28,579 nt of DNA, from contig DAXQ01000032.1 of assembly GCA_002506485.1 (NCBI GenBank), positions 1 to 28,579 on the forward strand, read 5' to 3'. Of the stretch, positions 15,784 to 23,361 are shown in pieces (position 1 is the first letter of the stretch; each line of letters opens with the position of its first letter). This DNA is from Euryarchaeota archaeon UBA136. Its GTDB lineage: Archaea; Thermoplasmatota; Poseidoniia; MGIII; CG-Epi1. The notes beneath the pieces were generated by a model. The model had not been told where the DNA came from, ran no database searches, and saw only the letters and a list, made by a program, of their open reading frames with translations. The translations under genes were made by a program, and so were the position numbers.

Positions 15784-16418
15784 CCTAATCTCACCGCCTT
15801 GCCCATGCTAGTCTTGACCCATATAGATGCTATGTTATCCGTACCCCGATCAAGATTCGATTCGACTCGTTTCAAGATGGTTTCAAGATTATCAGCTAAT
15901 TGTTCCCGAGACATAGAAACATTCCCAAAAGGAACATGAAATGTTGGACGGTCCTTGGAACGGACCGGGACCAGGTTTGTCAATCCACTAATTATTCTTC
16001 CAATATCTGCCTGCGGAGGTATTGGTCGAGGCATCTTTCCTCTAGGACCTAAAACCACACCAAGACCCTTACCAATACTGGGCATCAATCCAGTCTCGGC
16101 AACAAAGAAATCGAAACGATTCGCTAATTTTCTAGCTTCTCTCTTATTTTCGGCAAGCTCATCAATCTCATCAGGAGATATGACTGTATCCACTATCTTC
16201 TTGGAAATAACGGCCATTTCACCCTGAGCGAATACCGCAACTCGGGCCGGCCTTCCTCGACCATGAGGAAGTGCCACCTCGGCATTGATTCTCTTCTGGG
16301 GATTCTGGAGATCAACATCACGAAGATTTATTGCAACTTCCATAGTCTCTACGAACTTGCGCTCCTTCTTTGTATCGAGAGCATCCGCGATAGCTTGGTT
16401 TACCTTATTCGATGCGAT
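15780..16418 (-). CDS. rpl1: Large ribosomal subunit protein L1 (uL1), apparent AUC start
   Basis: uL1 binds 23S rRNA at the E-site side and in archaea also represses its own mRNA. The body is clear: VEVAINLRDVDL-like start, the LPHGRGR segment, GLGVVLGPRGKMPRPIPP and the C-terminal SIWVKTSMGKAVRLG. The first ATG (16343) would remove about 25 conserved N-terminal residues. In the same frame upstream, codons from 16418 read ASNKVNQAIADALDTKKE after the first codon, which matches the usual amphipathic N-terminal helix, and give 212 residues, the normal length. No ATG, GTG, TTG or CTG lies there; two AUC codons (16421, 16418) follow a perfect Shine-Dalgarno GGAGGTGA at 16430-16423. I take the AUC at 16418. 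The stop overlaps the P0 start (ATGA). Confidence 0.85.
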   Translation of the reverse strand: MASNKVNQAIADALDTKKERKFVETMEVAINLRDVDLQNPQKRINAEVALPHGRGRPARVAVFAQGEMAVISKKIVDTVISPDEIDELAENKREARKLANRFDFFVAETGLMPSIGKGLGVVLGPRGKMPRPIPPQADIGRIISGLTNLVPVRSKDRPTFHVPFGNVSMSREQLADNLETILKRVESNLDRGTDNIASIWVKTSMGKAVRLG

Positions 16419-16422
16419 GATT

Positions 16423-16430
16423 TCACCTCC
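16423..16430 (-). promoter_or_regulatory. Perfect Shine-Dalgarno of rpl1
   Basis: GGAGGTGA fully complements the 3' end of archaeal 16S rRNA. From GGAGG the gap to the AUC at 16418 is 7 nt, which is the decisive reason to place translation start here and not at the ATG 80 nt downstream. Confidence 0.75.
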
Positions 16431-16461
16431 GTAGTAAAGCGAGATTGCATCTCTCCTACGG
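16429..16461 (-). promoter_or_regulatory. Structured rpl1 leader, candidate L1 autoregulatory element
   Basis: Two nested helices can form. Outer: CCGTAG (16461-16456) with CTACGG (16434-16429). Inner: GAGAT (16453-16449) with ATCTC (16445-16441), loop GCA. They are separated by an asymmetric internal loop of 2 nt (GA) against 6 nt (GCTTTA). Two helices joined by an asymmetric loop is the general form of known L1-binding sites. The outer helix uses the first two bases of the Shine-Dalgarno, so folding could reduce initiation. Function is inferred. Confidence 0.5.
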
Positions 16462-16483
16462 TATCCTTTCGGACACAGATGCG

Positions 16484-16492
16484 TATATAAAA
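16484..16492 (-). promoter_or_regulatory. TATA box of the L1–P0–P1 operon
   Basis: Minus-strand TTTTATATA centred at 16488 predicts transcription starting near 16462, exactly at the 5' edge of the leader hairpin and about 44 nt before the AUC start. Confidence 0.6.
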
Positions 16493-16516
16493 TTAATTCA
16501 TAAACGATTTTGAATA

Positions 16517-16526
16517 TTTTTTAAAT
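16517..16526 (+). promoter_or_regulatory. TATA-like promoter of the ABC transporter operon
   Basis: TTTTTAAATA centred near 16522 lies 36 nt before the TTG start at 16558, predicting a leader of about 10 nt. It shares a 139-nt divergent region with the L1 promoter. Confidence 0.45.
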
Positions 16527-16557
16527 AGATAGTAGGTCAGTCCCACTGGGTTCAACA

Positions 16558-17457
16558 TTGATAGAGGCCAGGAATGTTATCAAGAAATATGGGGCAGTTA
16601 CTGCCTTGGACGACTTTACGGTGGATATACCTGAAGGTAAAATCGGAATCCTAGGTCCTAACGGAGCCGGAAAGAGCACCTTTGTCAAGATCGCATTAGG
16701 ACTGATCAGAACGACCAGTGGAAGTATTACTGTATTGGGAGAGGATCTGGATAGAAACACCGTCGACATACGACGTAAAATTGGTTACATGCCTGAGCAC
16801 GATTGTATTCCAAACAGTATGACCGGTGTCGAGTTCCTGATAGAGATGGGACTGGTAACTGGCATGAGTCTGCAAAGCGCCACGCAGAGAACTCATGAGA
16901 TCCTAGGACATCTCATGATGGGTGAGGAGAAATACAGGAAGATTGAGGAATATTCTGGAGGAATGAGGCAGAAAATAAAGCTGGCTCAGGGACTTATTCA
17001 CGGTCCTGAGGTTATTTTCCTGGATGAACCAACCTCTGGTCTAGACCCGAAAGCCCGGCAGGAAATGCTGGAAACGATAAACGGGCTGACGGAGGTCAGC
17101 GGTACCAATGTCCTGCTTAGCACACACATTTTGCAAGATGTGGAAACTGTGTGCGATCATGTGATTATTGTCAATAATGGCAAGTTGCAGATGCAGGAGA
17201 ACGTAAAGAAACTGATGCAAAGACAAACTGACGTTATCCAAGTCAGAATTGGGGGGTCAACTGAGGATTTTGTAAAACAACTAAAGAAAAGTGGAATCAC
17301 TGCAACCTCGGGTGGTAGGGGATTGCATGTTCCATATGTAAACGACAAGACATTCGAACAAATCGTCGATTCAGCTGTCAAAAGCAATTGCCAACTTTAT
17401 GAGATGGAAAGGACCACTGTCACCATGGACAATGTATACCTGGAGGTCGTGGATTGA
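16558..17457 (+). CDS. ABC-2 type transporter ATP-binding protein (first)
   Basis: Nucleotide-binding subunit of an ABC-2 type exporter, acting at the inner face of the membrane. The 299-residue protein has Walker A GPNGAGKST at 33-41, signature YSGGMRQ at 132-138, Walker B VIFLDEP at 152-158 and the switch histidine in STHILQDVE near 190. The C-terminal 90 residues are the usual variable regulatory tail. The start is TTG; no in-frame ATG lies near, and the homology begins at MIEARNVIKKYG. It is the first gene of an ATPase–permease–ATPase–permease operon and its TGA overlaps the next start (TTGA). Substrate unknown. Confidence 0.92.
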   Translation: MIEARNVIKKYGAVTALDDFTVDIPEGKIGILGPNGAGKSTFVKIALGLIRTTSGSITVLGEDLDRNTVDIRRKIGYMPEHDCIPNSMTGVEFLIEMGLVTGMSLQSATQRTHEILGHLMMGEEKYRKIEEYSGGMRQKIKLAQGLIHGPEVIFLDEPTSGLDPKARQEMLETINGLTEVSGTNVLLSTHILQDVETVCDHVIIVNNGKLQMQENVKKLMQRQTDVIQVRIGGSTEDFVKQLKKSGITATSGGRGLHVPYVNDKTFEQIVDSAVKSNCQLYEMERTTVTMDNVYLEVVD

Positions 17458-18377
17458 AAGAAAAGGCACAAGTCTCCGAAAGATTTAGAGAATTCAAGGC
17501 AGAACTCACAAGCCGACCGTCAATAGTCATGGGAATGGGATTGAGAGGATTCCTGAGACTGTTAAGTCTAAAGAATCAATGGATCCTCGCGCTTGTAGCC
17601 CTAATCTGGCTCTGGACTCTGGGCTTCTATGTTCTATTATCCACAGGTGATTATCCATGCCAGAATCTGGAGTTCTGGGATTCATCAGACTTCAAACGTT
17701 GCCAACCCTTAGTCTACTATAACGATTTAGGACTTGGAGGTGTCAGACTTTTCCTAGTAACTCTGGCTGCAATTTCTAGTAGTGGACTAATTGCTAACGA
17801 TATGACTGATAAGTCATTACACCTTTACCTTTCACGACCAATTAGCAGACTGGATTATCTAATTGCCAGATTCATTCCCGTTTTTCTGCTGCTAATGTGT
17901 GTAACCGCTTTACCGAATCTAATTGTATACGTAAATCAATGGGGAGAAGCAGGACTAGAATTTGACTGGATCAAGAACCACAAATGGTTGCTGCTTGATA
18001 TACTAATTTTAGGTTCCTTCTATTCGGCCTCGTACTCAATAATCGGTCTAACGTTCTCCACTGCAATAAACAGGGAGTCCTGGGCGGCCGGGGCATTTTT
18101 CCTATTTGTGTACGGATCTGCAATAATAATCGAGATTTTTTACTTGGTAATGCTTGAATCTGGGGTTGGTGATGACCGGATATTGTTGTTATCTGTAATC
18201 CATTTATTGGATATAATTGGTTTCTACATCTTTGGCACTCAGCCTTTCTTTACGGCATTTGGACTTGAAGGAATTGATATTGCGGATATTGAAGTATTTG
18301 GCGTATTCATTCTGATAATTGGATCCTGTGGACTATTTGTCAATTGGATGATATCACAGATGGAGGCCAACAAATGA
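17454..18377 (+). CDS. ABC-2 type transporter permease (first)
   Basis: Membrane subunit paired with the preceding ATPase. The 307-residue protein has about six hydrophobic segments (for example WILALVALIWLWTLGFYVLL and FIPVFLLLMCVTALPNLIVY). A hydrophilic loop with two Cys follows the first membrane segment. The segment ANDMTDKSLHLYLSRPISR after the second membrane region is the conserved cytoplasmic loop of ABC-2 permeases. It starts with TTG overlapping the previous TGA, and its own TGA overlaps the following ATG (ATGA), so translation is tightly coupled on both sides. Confidence 0.88.
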   Translation: MKEKAQVSERFREFKAELTSRPSIVMGMGLRGFLRLLSLKNQWILALVALIWLWTLGFYVLLSTGDYPCQNLEFWDSSDFKRCQPLVYYNDLGLGGVRLFLVTLAAISSSGLIANDMTDKSLHLYLSRPISRLDYLIARFIPVFLLLMCVTALPNLIVYVNQWGEAGLEFDWIKNHKWLLLDILILGSFYSASYSIIGLTFSTAINRESWAAGAFFLFVYGSAIIIEIFYLVMLESGVGDDRILLLSVIHLLDIIGFYIFGTQPFFTAFGLEGIDIADIEVFGVFILIIGSCGLFVNWMISQMEANK

Positions 18378-19318
18378 GTGAGATAATCCTGAATCAAGTC
18401 ACCAAGAACTATGGTAAAGTTCAGGGTATATCCGAAATCTCGATTAATGTAGATCCTGGCCTGACCGGTATCCTAGGGCCAAATGGTGCTGGCAAGTCGA
18501 CCATGATGAAGATGATTCTGGGTCTGGCAAGGCCATCAATGGGCACTGTGACCGTGATGGGAAAAGATCCCTTTACGGACTGGGAACAAAGGAATAAAAT
18601 TGGATTTGTACCCGAATTTGACTGCTTCTACGAACATATGTCTGGTCTGGATTATGTTTCCTACTTCTTGAGAATGCACAACTATGAAAAACAAGAAGCT
18701 GAAGAGATGGCCAGAGCGTCACTTTCTGAATTGGGTCTGGAAGATTCTATGGAACGTAAAATAAGAACCTATTCCAAGGGAATGCGCCAGAAGACCAAAG
18801 TTGCAAGAGCTACTGTGTTTGACCCTGAGATCCTGATTATGGATGAACCATTCCAGGGCGCTGATCCAAGCACTAGACATCTCCTCATGAACAAAATGAA
18901 AGAATGGTCAGAGAAAGGTAAGACCATTATGATCTCAAGCCATATACTGCATGATGTGGAGAATCTTACCGATAGAATCATATTGATCAATAATGGCAGG
19001 ATGCTCGCCTCGGGAGACAGGCACGAGATTCGAAAATTAATGGACCATATCCCAAGACAGATCAAGGTCTCACCAATCGATAAGGCAAATCTTAGAATTC
19101 TAGCCAAAAGAATGCTGGATGAAGAGTGGGTAAGGGCTGCCAGGGTAGATGAAGAACAGGGAGAGATACTGCTTGAAACAGACAGGGCCGAGACATTTTA
19201 CCTGGAACTTCCCAAGATTCTGCAGAAAGAGAAGATAGCTGTAACAAAAATCAATTCTGACGATGATTCTCTGGATTCGCTTTATGACAAGATAGTAGGA
19301 GGTTCCCAATGGAAATAA
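18374..19318 (+). CDS. ABC-2 type transporter ATP-binding protein (second)
   Basis: A second, distinct ATPase of 314 residues. Walker A GPNGAGKST is at 35-43, the signature is YSKGMRQK at 133-140 (Lys in place of the usual second-position Gly), Walker B is ILIMDEP at 153-159, and the switch histidine is near 190 (ISSHILHDVE). The frame opens 30 nt earlier, but the ATG at 18374, which overlaps the permease stop as ATGA and begins MSEIILNQVTKNYG, is the natural start. The C-terminal part (about 230-314) is a variable ABC tail. The DEPFQGADP segment replaces the common DEPTSGLDP, a mild departure. Confidence 0.91.
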   Translation: MSEIILNQVTKNYGKVQGISEISINVDPGLTGILGPNGAGKSTMMKMILGLARPSMGTVTVMGKDPFTDWEQRNKIGFVPEFDCFYEHMSGLDYVSYFLRMHNYEKQEAEEMARASLSELGLEDSMERKIRTYSKGMRQKTKVARATVFDPEILIMDEPFQGADPSTRHLLMNKMKEWSEKGKTIMISSHILHDVENLTDRIILINNGRMLASGDRHEIRKLMDHIPRQIKVSPIDKANLRILAKRMLDEEWVRAARVDEEQGEILLETDRAETFYLELPKILQKEKIAVTKINSDDDSLDSLYDKIVGGSQWK

Positions 19319-20193
19319 GCAATGTATTTAATCGCTCGAAGAATCTCTTCCCACCCATCCTGAAAGACTGTAGTCAACGTCTTCTGGTAAACCCATTGAC
19401 TTGGGTCCTTGTCGTAATTATGCTACTACCATGTTTTCTGGGCTTGTGGTTCTACTATGAATTCTCTGATGAAAGGCAATTCGAGGAAGTAGATGGCGAG
19501 AAAGTGTACTATGACAATAATGGGGGCTTGCTGCATGTGGAACTGAGAGAAGCATTCCTAAATCTGTCAAGCTTATTCATTGTCAAATTTATTGGTGTAT
19601 TGCTGGCCATAATGTTCAGCTCAGAGTTGATCAATGAAGAATTCAATCGGAAGACCATGCAAATATTGCGTACCACGCCCATAATGTCCCTGGAGATTAT
19701 TTTTTACAGATACGTTACAGGGGTTCTATGCATGTTTGGCATATTAGCCTCATCAAGTATAATCATGTACATCGTCATAATGCTGGGTTCGGGGATTCAT
19801 GGAATAATCGAGGAACTGGAGATTCTCTGGCTGGTCATCAAAATCGTTTTGTTCGAATCTATTGCATTTTTGGGAATATTTTGCTTGATAAGTGCCTATT
19901 TCGAAAGACCTTTCCTCCTAGGAATAGTGTATTGGATCATATGGGAAATGATAGTCTCAGGAACCCAATATCAGCAAATAACGGTTTCACACTACTTGGA
20001 ATCCATCCTATTTGATGGTCTAAAAGATATAGGATGGAGCGTCACTGCCGAGGATTATGGATTGACCAAAATAGTGAACAATGAGGTTGTAAACATAGCT
20101 ACAGAGCCAATAACCGCTATGTTAGTAATGATTGGAATTGGACTAGGAACCGTGGTATGGGGTGCCCGAGGACTAGGAAATCGCCAATTCTAA
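19309..20193 (+). CDS. ABC-2 type transporter permease (second)
   Basis: Permease of 294 residues, the last gene of the operon. It has an N-terminal membrane helix (WVLVVIMLLPCFLGLWFYY), an extracellular acidic loop, and five further hydrophobic segments. The loop INEEFNRKTMQILRTTPIM is the conserved ABC-2 cytoplasmic loop, the counterpart of NDMTDKSLHLYLSRPIS in the first permease. The ATG lies inside the end of the preceding gene (10-nt overlap) with a strong Shine-Dalgarno TAGGAGG just upstream. The pairing suggests either a heteromeric exporter or two sequential transporters; substrate unknown. Confidence 0.88.
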   Translation: MEISNVFNRSKNLFPPILKDCSQRLLVNPLTWVLVVIMLLPCFLGLWFYYEFSDERQFEEVDGEKVYYDNNGGLLHVELREAFLNLSSLFIVKFIGVLLAIMFSSELINEEFNRKTMQILRTTPIMSLEIIFYRYVTGVLCMFGILASSSIIMYIVIMLGSGIHGIIEELEILWLVIKIVLFESIAFLGIFCLISAYFERPFLLGIVYWIIWEMIVSGTQYQQITVSHYLESILFDGLKDIGWSVTAEDYGLTKIVNNEVVNIATEPITAMLVMIGIGLGTVVWGARGLGNRQF

Positions 20194-20195
20194 AG

Positions 20196-20206
20196 TTTTA
20201 TTAAAA
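20196..20206 (+). promoter_or_regulatory. TATA box of the dnaJ operon
   Basis: TTTTATTAAAA centred at 20201 lies 28 nt before the ATG at 20229 and 22 nt before the ATG at 20223. The spacing favours leaderless initiation at 20229. Confidence 0.5.
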
Positions 20207-20228
20207 GCACAAAATAGGACGAATGCTC

Positions 20229-21374
20229 ATGGCCAAAAGAGATTATTACGAAATTCTGGGAGTATCGAAAGATGCTGACGAGAGAACCATCAAAAAAGCA
20301 TATCGGAAACTAGCCCGAAAACACCATCCTGATGCCAGCGATGAGAGCCCTGAGGTTGCCGAGGAAAAATTCAAGGAGATCTCCGAGGCTTATGAGGTCT
20401 TGGCGGATTCGGAAAAAAGAGGACGTTACGACCGCTTTGGGCATAAGGGTGTTGACTTTGGAGGTGGAGGATTCTCATGGGACCAATTCAGCCATGGGGG
20501 AGATGTTTCCGATATCTTTGGACAATTATTCGGAGGAGGACAAAGAGGTGGAATGGGAGATATATTCTCACAATTTTTTGGTGGAGGCCAAAGAGGTCCA
20601 GACAATCGGGGAGACGATCTCAGATATGATATCACCATGACTCTGAAAGAGGCCCACAGTGGAATGGAAAAGGAGGTAGAGATACCCCGAAACGGGAATT
20701 GTCATAAATGCAGTGGCTCCGGAGCTGCTGAAGGTGGTAGTGCAAAGACTTGCAATACCTGTGGTGGGCAGGGAATGGTCCGAAAAATGGTGAGACGAAG
20801 CTTCATTCAGACAATTACTACGGATAATTGTTCAGATTGTAGAGGTTCAGGTAAAATTATAGACAAACCATGTGGGGACTGCCGAGGTTCTGGGATAGTA
20901 GCAGTCAAAAAGAAGATAAAACTAAGAATACCTCCTGGAGCTGATGACGGCTTCAGACTCAGAATGAGGGGGCAAGGAAGTGCAGGACCTAATAACGGTC
21001 CTAAGGGAGATCTCTACATTGTTGTCAATGTTGAACCCCATAAAATATTCCATAGACAGGACAATGAGATTATACTTGATCTGGAACTGACGCCTGCTCA
21101 GGCAGTATTGGGAGACAGCCTGAAGGTTCCAACACTGTCGGGAGATGTGAAATTGAAAATACCGACCGGAACACAATCAGGTGACGTTCTGAGACTGAGA
21201 GGAAAAGGTATGCCAGATATTACCAGACCTAGTAGCAAGGGAAGTCAGCATGTTAGAATAACTGTTAAAATGCCCAAACCTAATAGCAAAACCAAGAAAA
21301 TGTGGGAAGAACTAAGAGAATTGGATAGTGAAAGCCCATCTTTCCTGGATAGAATGAGGGACAAATTTGGCTGA
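20229..21374 (+). CDS. dnaJ: Chaperone DnaJ (type I Hsp40)
   Basis: DnaJ stimulates DnaK ATPase and delivers unfolded clients. The 381-residue protein is a full type I co-chaperone: J domain (about 2-67) with HPD near 33-35, a Gly/Phe-rich region (about 72-125), four zinc-binding repeats CHKCSGSG, CNTCGGQG, CSDCRGSG and CGDCRGSG, then two C-terminal substrate-binding beta domains. The start could be ATG 20223 (adding ML) or ATG 20229; MAKRDYYEILGV is the conserved N-terminus and fits the promoter spacing. DnaK and GrpE are not in this window. DnaJ is widely thought to have entered mesophilic archaea from bacteria. The stop overlaps the next gene by 8 nt. Confidence 0.95.
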   Translation: MAKRDYYEILGVSKDADERTIKKAYRKLARKHHPDASDESPEVAEEKFKEISEAYEVLADSEKRGRYDRFGHKGVDFGGGGFSWDQFSHGGDVSDIFGQLFGGGQRGGMGDIFSQFFGGGQRGPDNRGDDLRYDITMTLKEAHSGMEKEVEIPRNGNCHKCSGSGAAEGGSAKTCNTCGGQGMVRKMVRRSFIQTITTDNCSDCRGSGKIIDKPCGDCRGSGIVAVKKKIKLRIPPGADDGFRLRMRGQGSAGPNNGPKGDLYIVVNVEPHKIFHRQDNEIILDLELTPAQAVLGDSLKVPTLSGDVKLKIPTGTQSGDVLRLRGKGMPDITRPSSKGSQHVRITVKMPKPNSKTKKMWEELRELDSESPSFLDRMRDKFG

Positions 21375-22218
21375 AGACGAAGATATTGAACAGGATAGTG
21401 AAGAATACCGCAAGTGGAGACAGGGAGACGACAATGACCAGTATGCATCTTCCAGAACACCGACCGAGACGGGTGCGAGTAGTGGAGAATACAAAATACC
21501 TACAAGCACAGATACACCTACCACTTCTCAAGGAAAAGATGGTAGTGAGAAGGTATTCTGGATTGGAATAGCTGTAGCCGTCTTGTTGGTCTTTGGAAGT
21601 GGAATAATAGGAATTTTTCTATTCATGTCAAGTGCAGAGGAAGTAGCAAGCTGGCCAACCACGGAAGGAAGTGTATCAGAAACATACTATATTGATGGAT
21701 GGGTAGAAGAATGTGACGATGAAAATGATGACGGATACGAGGATGACTGGGAGTGCCATGACGTTTTCTGGTGTAAGATAGATGTAAGCTACAATTTCAC
21801 TGTAGAAGCGAAAAAATATTTCAGTTCTGAGGAGGGGATAGACGGAAACTATGGTGAAGATACATGCCAGACCGAATTAGAGGGGAAATACGCAGTCAAT
21901 GGTACCGTAACCGTTCACTATAATCCAGATACGCCTAGTGAGAATTACATAGAGAATCCGCCAAGTTCAGGATTAGCTATGCTTTTTTGCATCATACCTT
22001 TCGTCATTATAATCGCGATTGTGATAGCTTTTGCCACCATGGGTAGAATCACCGGTCATTCTGATCCATTCTCACGTGGATTTGCTAATAGAGGATGGAA
22101 TCGTCGTAGAGGATTTGGTTTTGGAGGTTTCGGAAGAAGAGGTGGGTGGGGTAGAAGTGGTAGAAGATCTGGTGGAGCAAGAAGGAGAACCACCCGTACA
22201 AGATCACGAAAACGTTAA
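21367..22218 (+). CDS. DUF3592-like two-pass membrane protein with Arg/Gly-rich tail
   Basis: Uncharacterised 283-residue protein starting at TTG inside the end of dnaJ. Residues 1-60 are acidic and polar. A membrane helix spans about 63-89. Residues about 90-200 form an exposed domain with the DUF3592 pattern: WPTTEGSVSETYY at the start and GTVTVHYNPDTPSENYIENP at the end, with a Cys- and Asp-rich insertion between. A second helix spans about 203-225. Residues 230-283 form a strongly basic tail of RGG/RGF type (RRGFGFGGFGRRGGWGRSG) ending RTRSRKR. With this topology both charged ends would be cytoplasmic. Coupling to dnaJ suggests a stress or membrane-associated role, but that is inference. 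The tail resembles nucleic-acid- or ribosome-binding RGG regions. Confidence 0.75.
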   Translation: MAEDEDIEQDSEEYRKWRQGDDNDQYASSRTPTETGASSGEYKIPTSTDTPTTSQGKDGSEKVFWIGIAVAVLLVFGSGIIGIFLFMSSAEEVASWPTTEGSVSETYYIDGWVEECDDENDDGYEDDWECHDVFWCKIDVSYNFTVEAKKYFSSEEGIDGNYGEDTCQTELEGKYAVNGTVTVHYNPDTPSENYIENPPSSGLAMLFCIIPFVIIIAIVIAFATMGRITGHSDPFSRGFANRGWNRRRGFGFGGFGRRGGWGRSGRRSGGARRRTTRTRSRKR

Positions 22219-22229
22219 CGCCCTTAAGA

Positions 22230-23297
22230 ATGAAAATAGATATTGACAAAGATATACGAAAAGCAAAGACTATTCCGTCAAGATTTTACCATAGTCCTAA
22301 GATTTACAAAAAACTTAGAAATTTATTTGACAAAAGCTGGCAGTTTATCGATGATACCTCACTGTTGGACAAAAACAATGCTCATCCTGGAATTCTTTTG
22401 GATGGGATACTGAATGAACCATATGTATTGACAAAAAAGGATGGGAATATCAAATGTTTGTCAAACGTTTGTACACATCGTGGAAACGTAGTCTGTAATG
22501 ATTCATGTAACACTAAAACATTGGTATGTGGCTACCACGGAAGGCAATTCGAGATTGATGGGAAAATGAAATTCATGCCTGAATTTGACGGTGTGAAAAA
22601 TTTTCCAAGCAAAGATGATGATTTACCTGAGATCAGCATGGAAATCTGGAAAAATCTGATATTCGTAATCAATGACAAAAGGTGTGATCTTTCTGAAGTT
22701 ACCGGTCCAATGATTGAAAGAATGGACTGGCTGCCCATTGATGAGTTCAAATACAAACCAGAATTATCTAGAACTTACAAGGTCAATGCAAATTGGGCCC
22801 TGTATTGTGATAATTATCTAGAAGGGTTTCACATACCCTATGTTCACAAAGACTTGAATAAGGAACTTGAATACGAAGACTATTTTACTGAAGGAATTGA
22901 CAATACTGTTTTACAAATAGGAATTGGAAAAGATGATGAAACTGTTTTTGATTTGCCTAAAGGGCATTCTGATCATGGCAAGAACATAGCTGCATACTAT
23001 TTCTTTTTGTTTCCTAACATGATGTTCAATTTCTATCCTTGGGGATTGTCGGTAAATGTAGTAAAACCAAAATCCTCTGAATATACAGAAATAGATTATT
23101 TCACCTATGTCTGGAAAGAAGAATTGATGGGGAAGGGAGCTGGTGGTGACTTGGACAAAGTAGAACTTGAGGACGGAGAAATAGTTGAGACTGTTCAAAA
23201 GGGCATTAAATCAAAAGCATATGACAGAGGCAGATATTCTCCTAAACGCGAGATTGGTGTGCACCATTTCCATTTACTACTGCAAAAATATCTATAA
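22230..23297 (+). CDS. Rieske non-heme iron oxygenase, alpha subunit (choline monooxygenase-like)
   Basis: The 355-residue protein has a Rieske [2Fe-2S] site, Cys81-x-His83 (CTHRGN) and Cys100-x2-His103 (CGYHG), followed by a catalytic domain with the mononuclear iron motif CDNYLEGFHIPYVH: Asp194 bridging and His201/His206 as ligands. The C-terminal KAYDRGRYSPKREIGVHHFH is also typical of alpha subunits. The wording of the iron motif resembles choline/glycine-betaine monooxygenases, but substrate cannot be fixed from sequence. No reductase or ferredoxin partner is adjacent. It starts 11 nt after the DUF3592-like gene and may share its transcript. The gene is Lys- and Asp-rich and AT-rich relative to its neighbours. 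Confidence 0.87.
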   Translation: MKIDIDKDIRKAKTIPSRFYHSPKIYKKLRNLFDKSWQFIDDTSLLDKNNAHPGILLDGILNEPYVLTKKDGNIKCLSNVCTHRGNVVCNDSCNTKTLVCGYHGRQFEIDGKMKFMPEFDGVKNFPSKDDDLPEISMEIWKNLIFVINDKRCDLSEVTGPMIERMDWLPIDEFKYKPELSRTYKVNANWALYCDNYLEGFHIPYVHKDLNKELEYEDYFTEGIDNTVLQIGIGKDDETVFDLPKGHSDHGKNIAAYYFFLFPNMMFNFYPWGLSVNVVKPKSSEYTEIDYFTYVWKEELMGKGAGGDLDKVELEDGEIVETVQKGIKSKAYDRGRYSPKREIGVHHFHLLLQKYL

Positions 23298-23327
23298 TTT
23301 TATTGGACTATCCAGCACTGGTATGAC

Positions 23328-23359
23328 GAAGAAAACAAAGACTGAGGGGTCCGGACCCC
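23328..23359 (-). terminator. Candidate terminator of the MFS gene
   Basis: A perfect 14-nt GC palindrome (GGGGTCCGGACCCC, 23346-23359) begins 3 nt past the MFS stop codon and is followed on the minus strand by the T-rich run CTTTGTTTTCTTC. As RNA it can form a 5-bp GC stem with a CCGG loop. The 64-nt gap it lies in separates two convergent genes. Confidence 0.45.
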
Positions 23360-23361
23360 CC

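Noticed and set aside
16399..16425. GTG start at 16425 inside the L1 Shine-Dalgarno
   Set aside because: It is out of frame with L1 and reaches a TAA after eight codons, so it cannot supply the L1 N-terminus. A regulatory mini-ORF is conceivable but unsupported.
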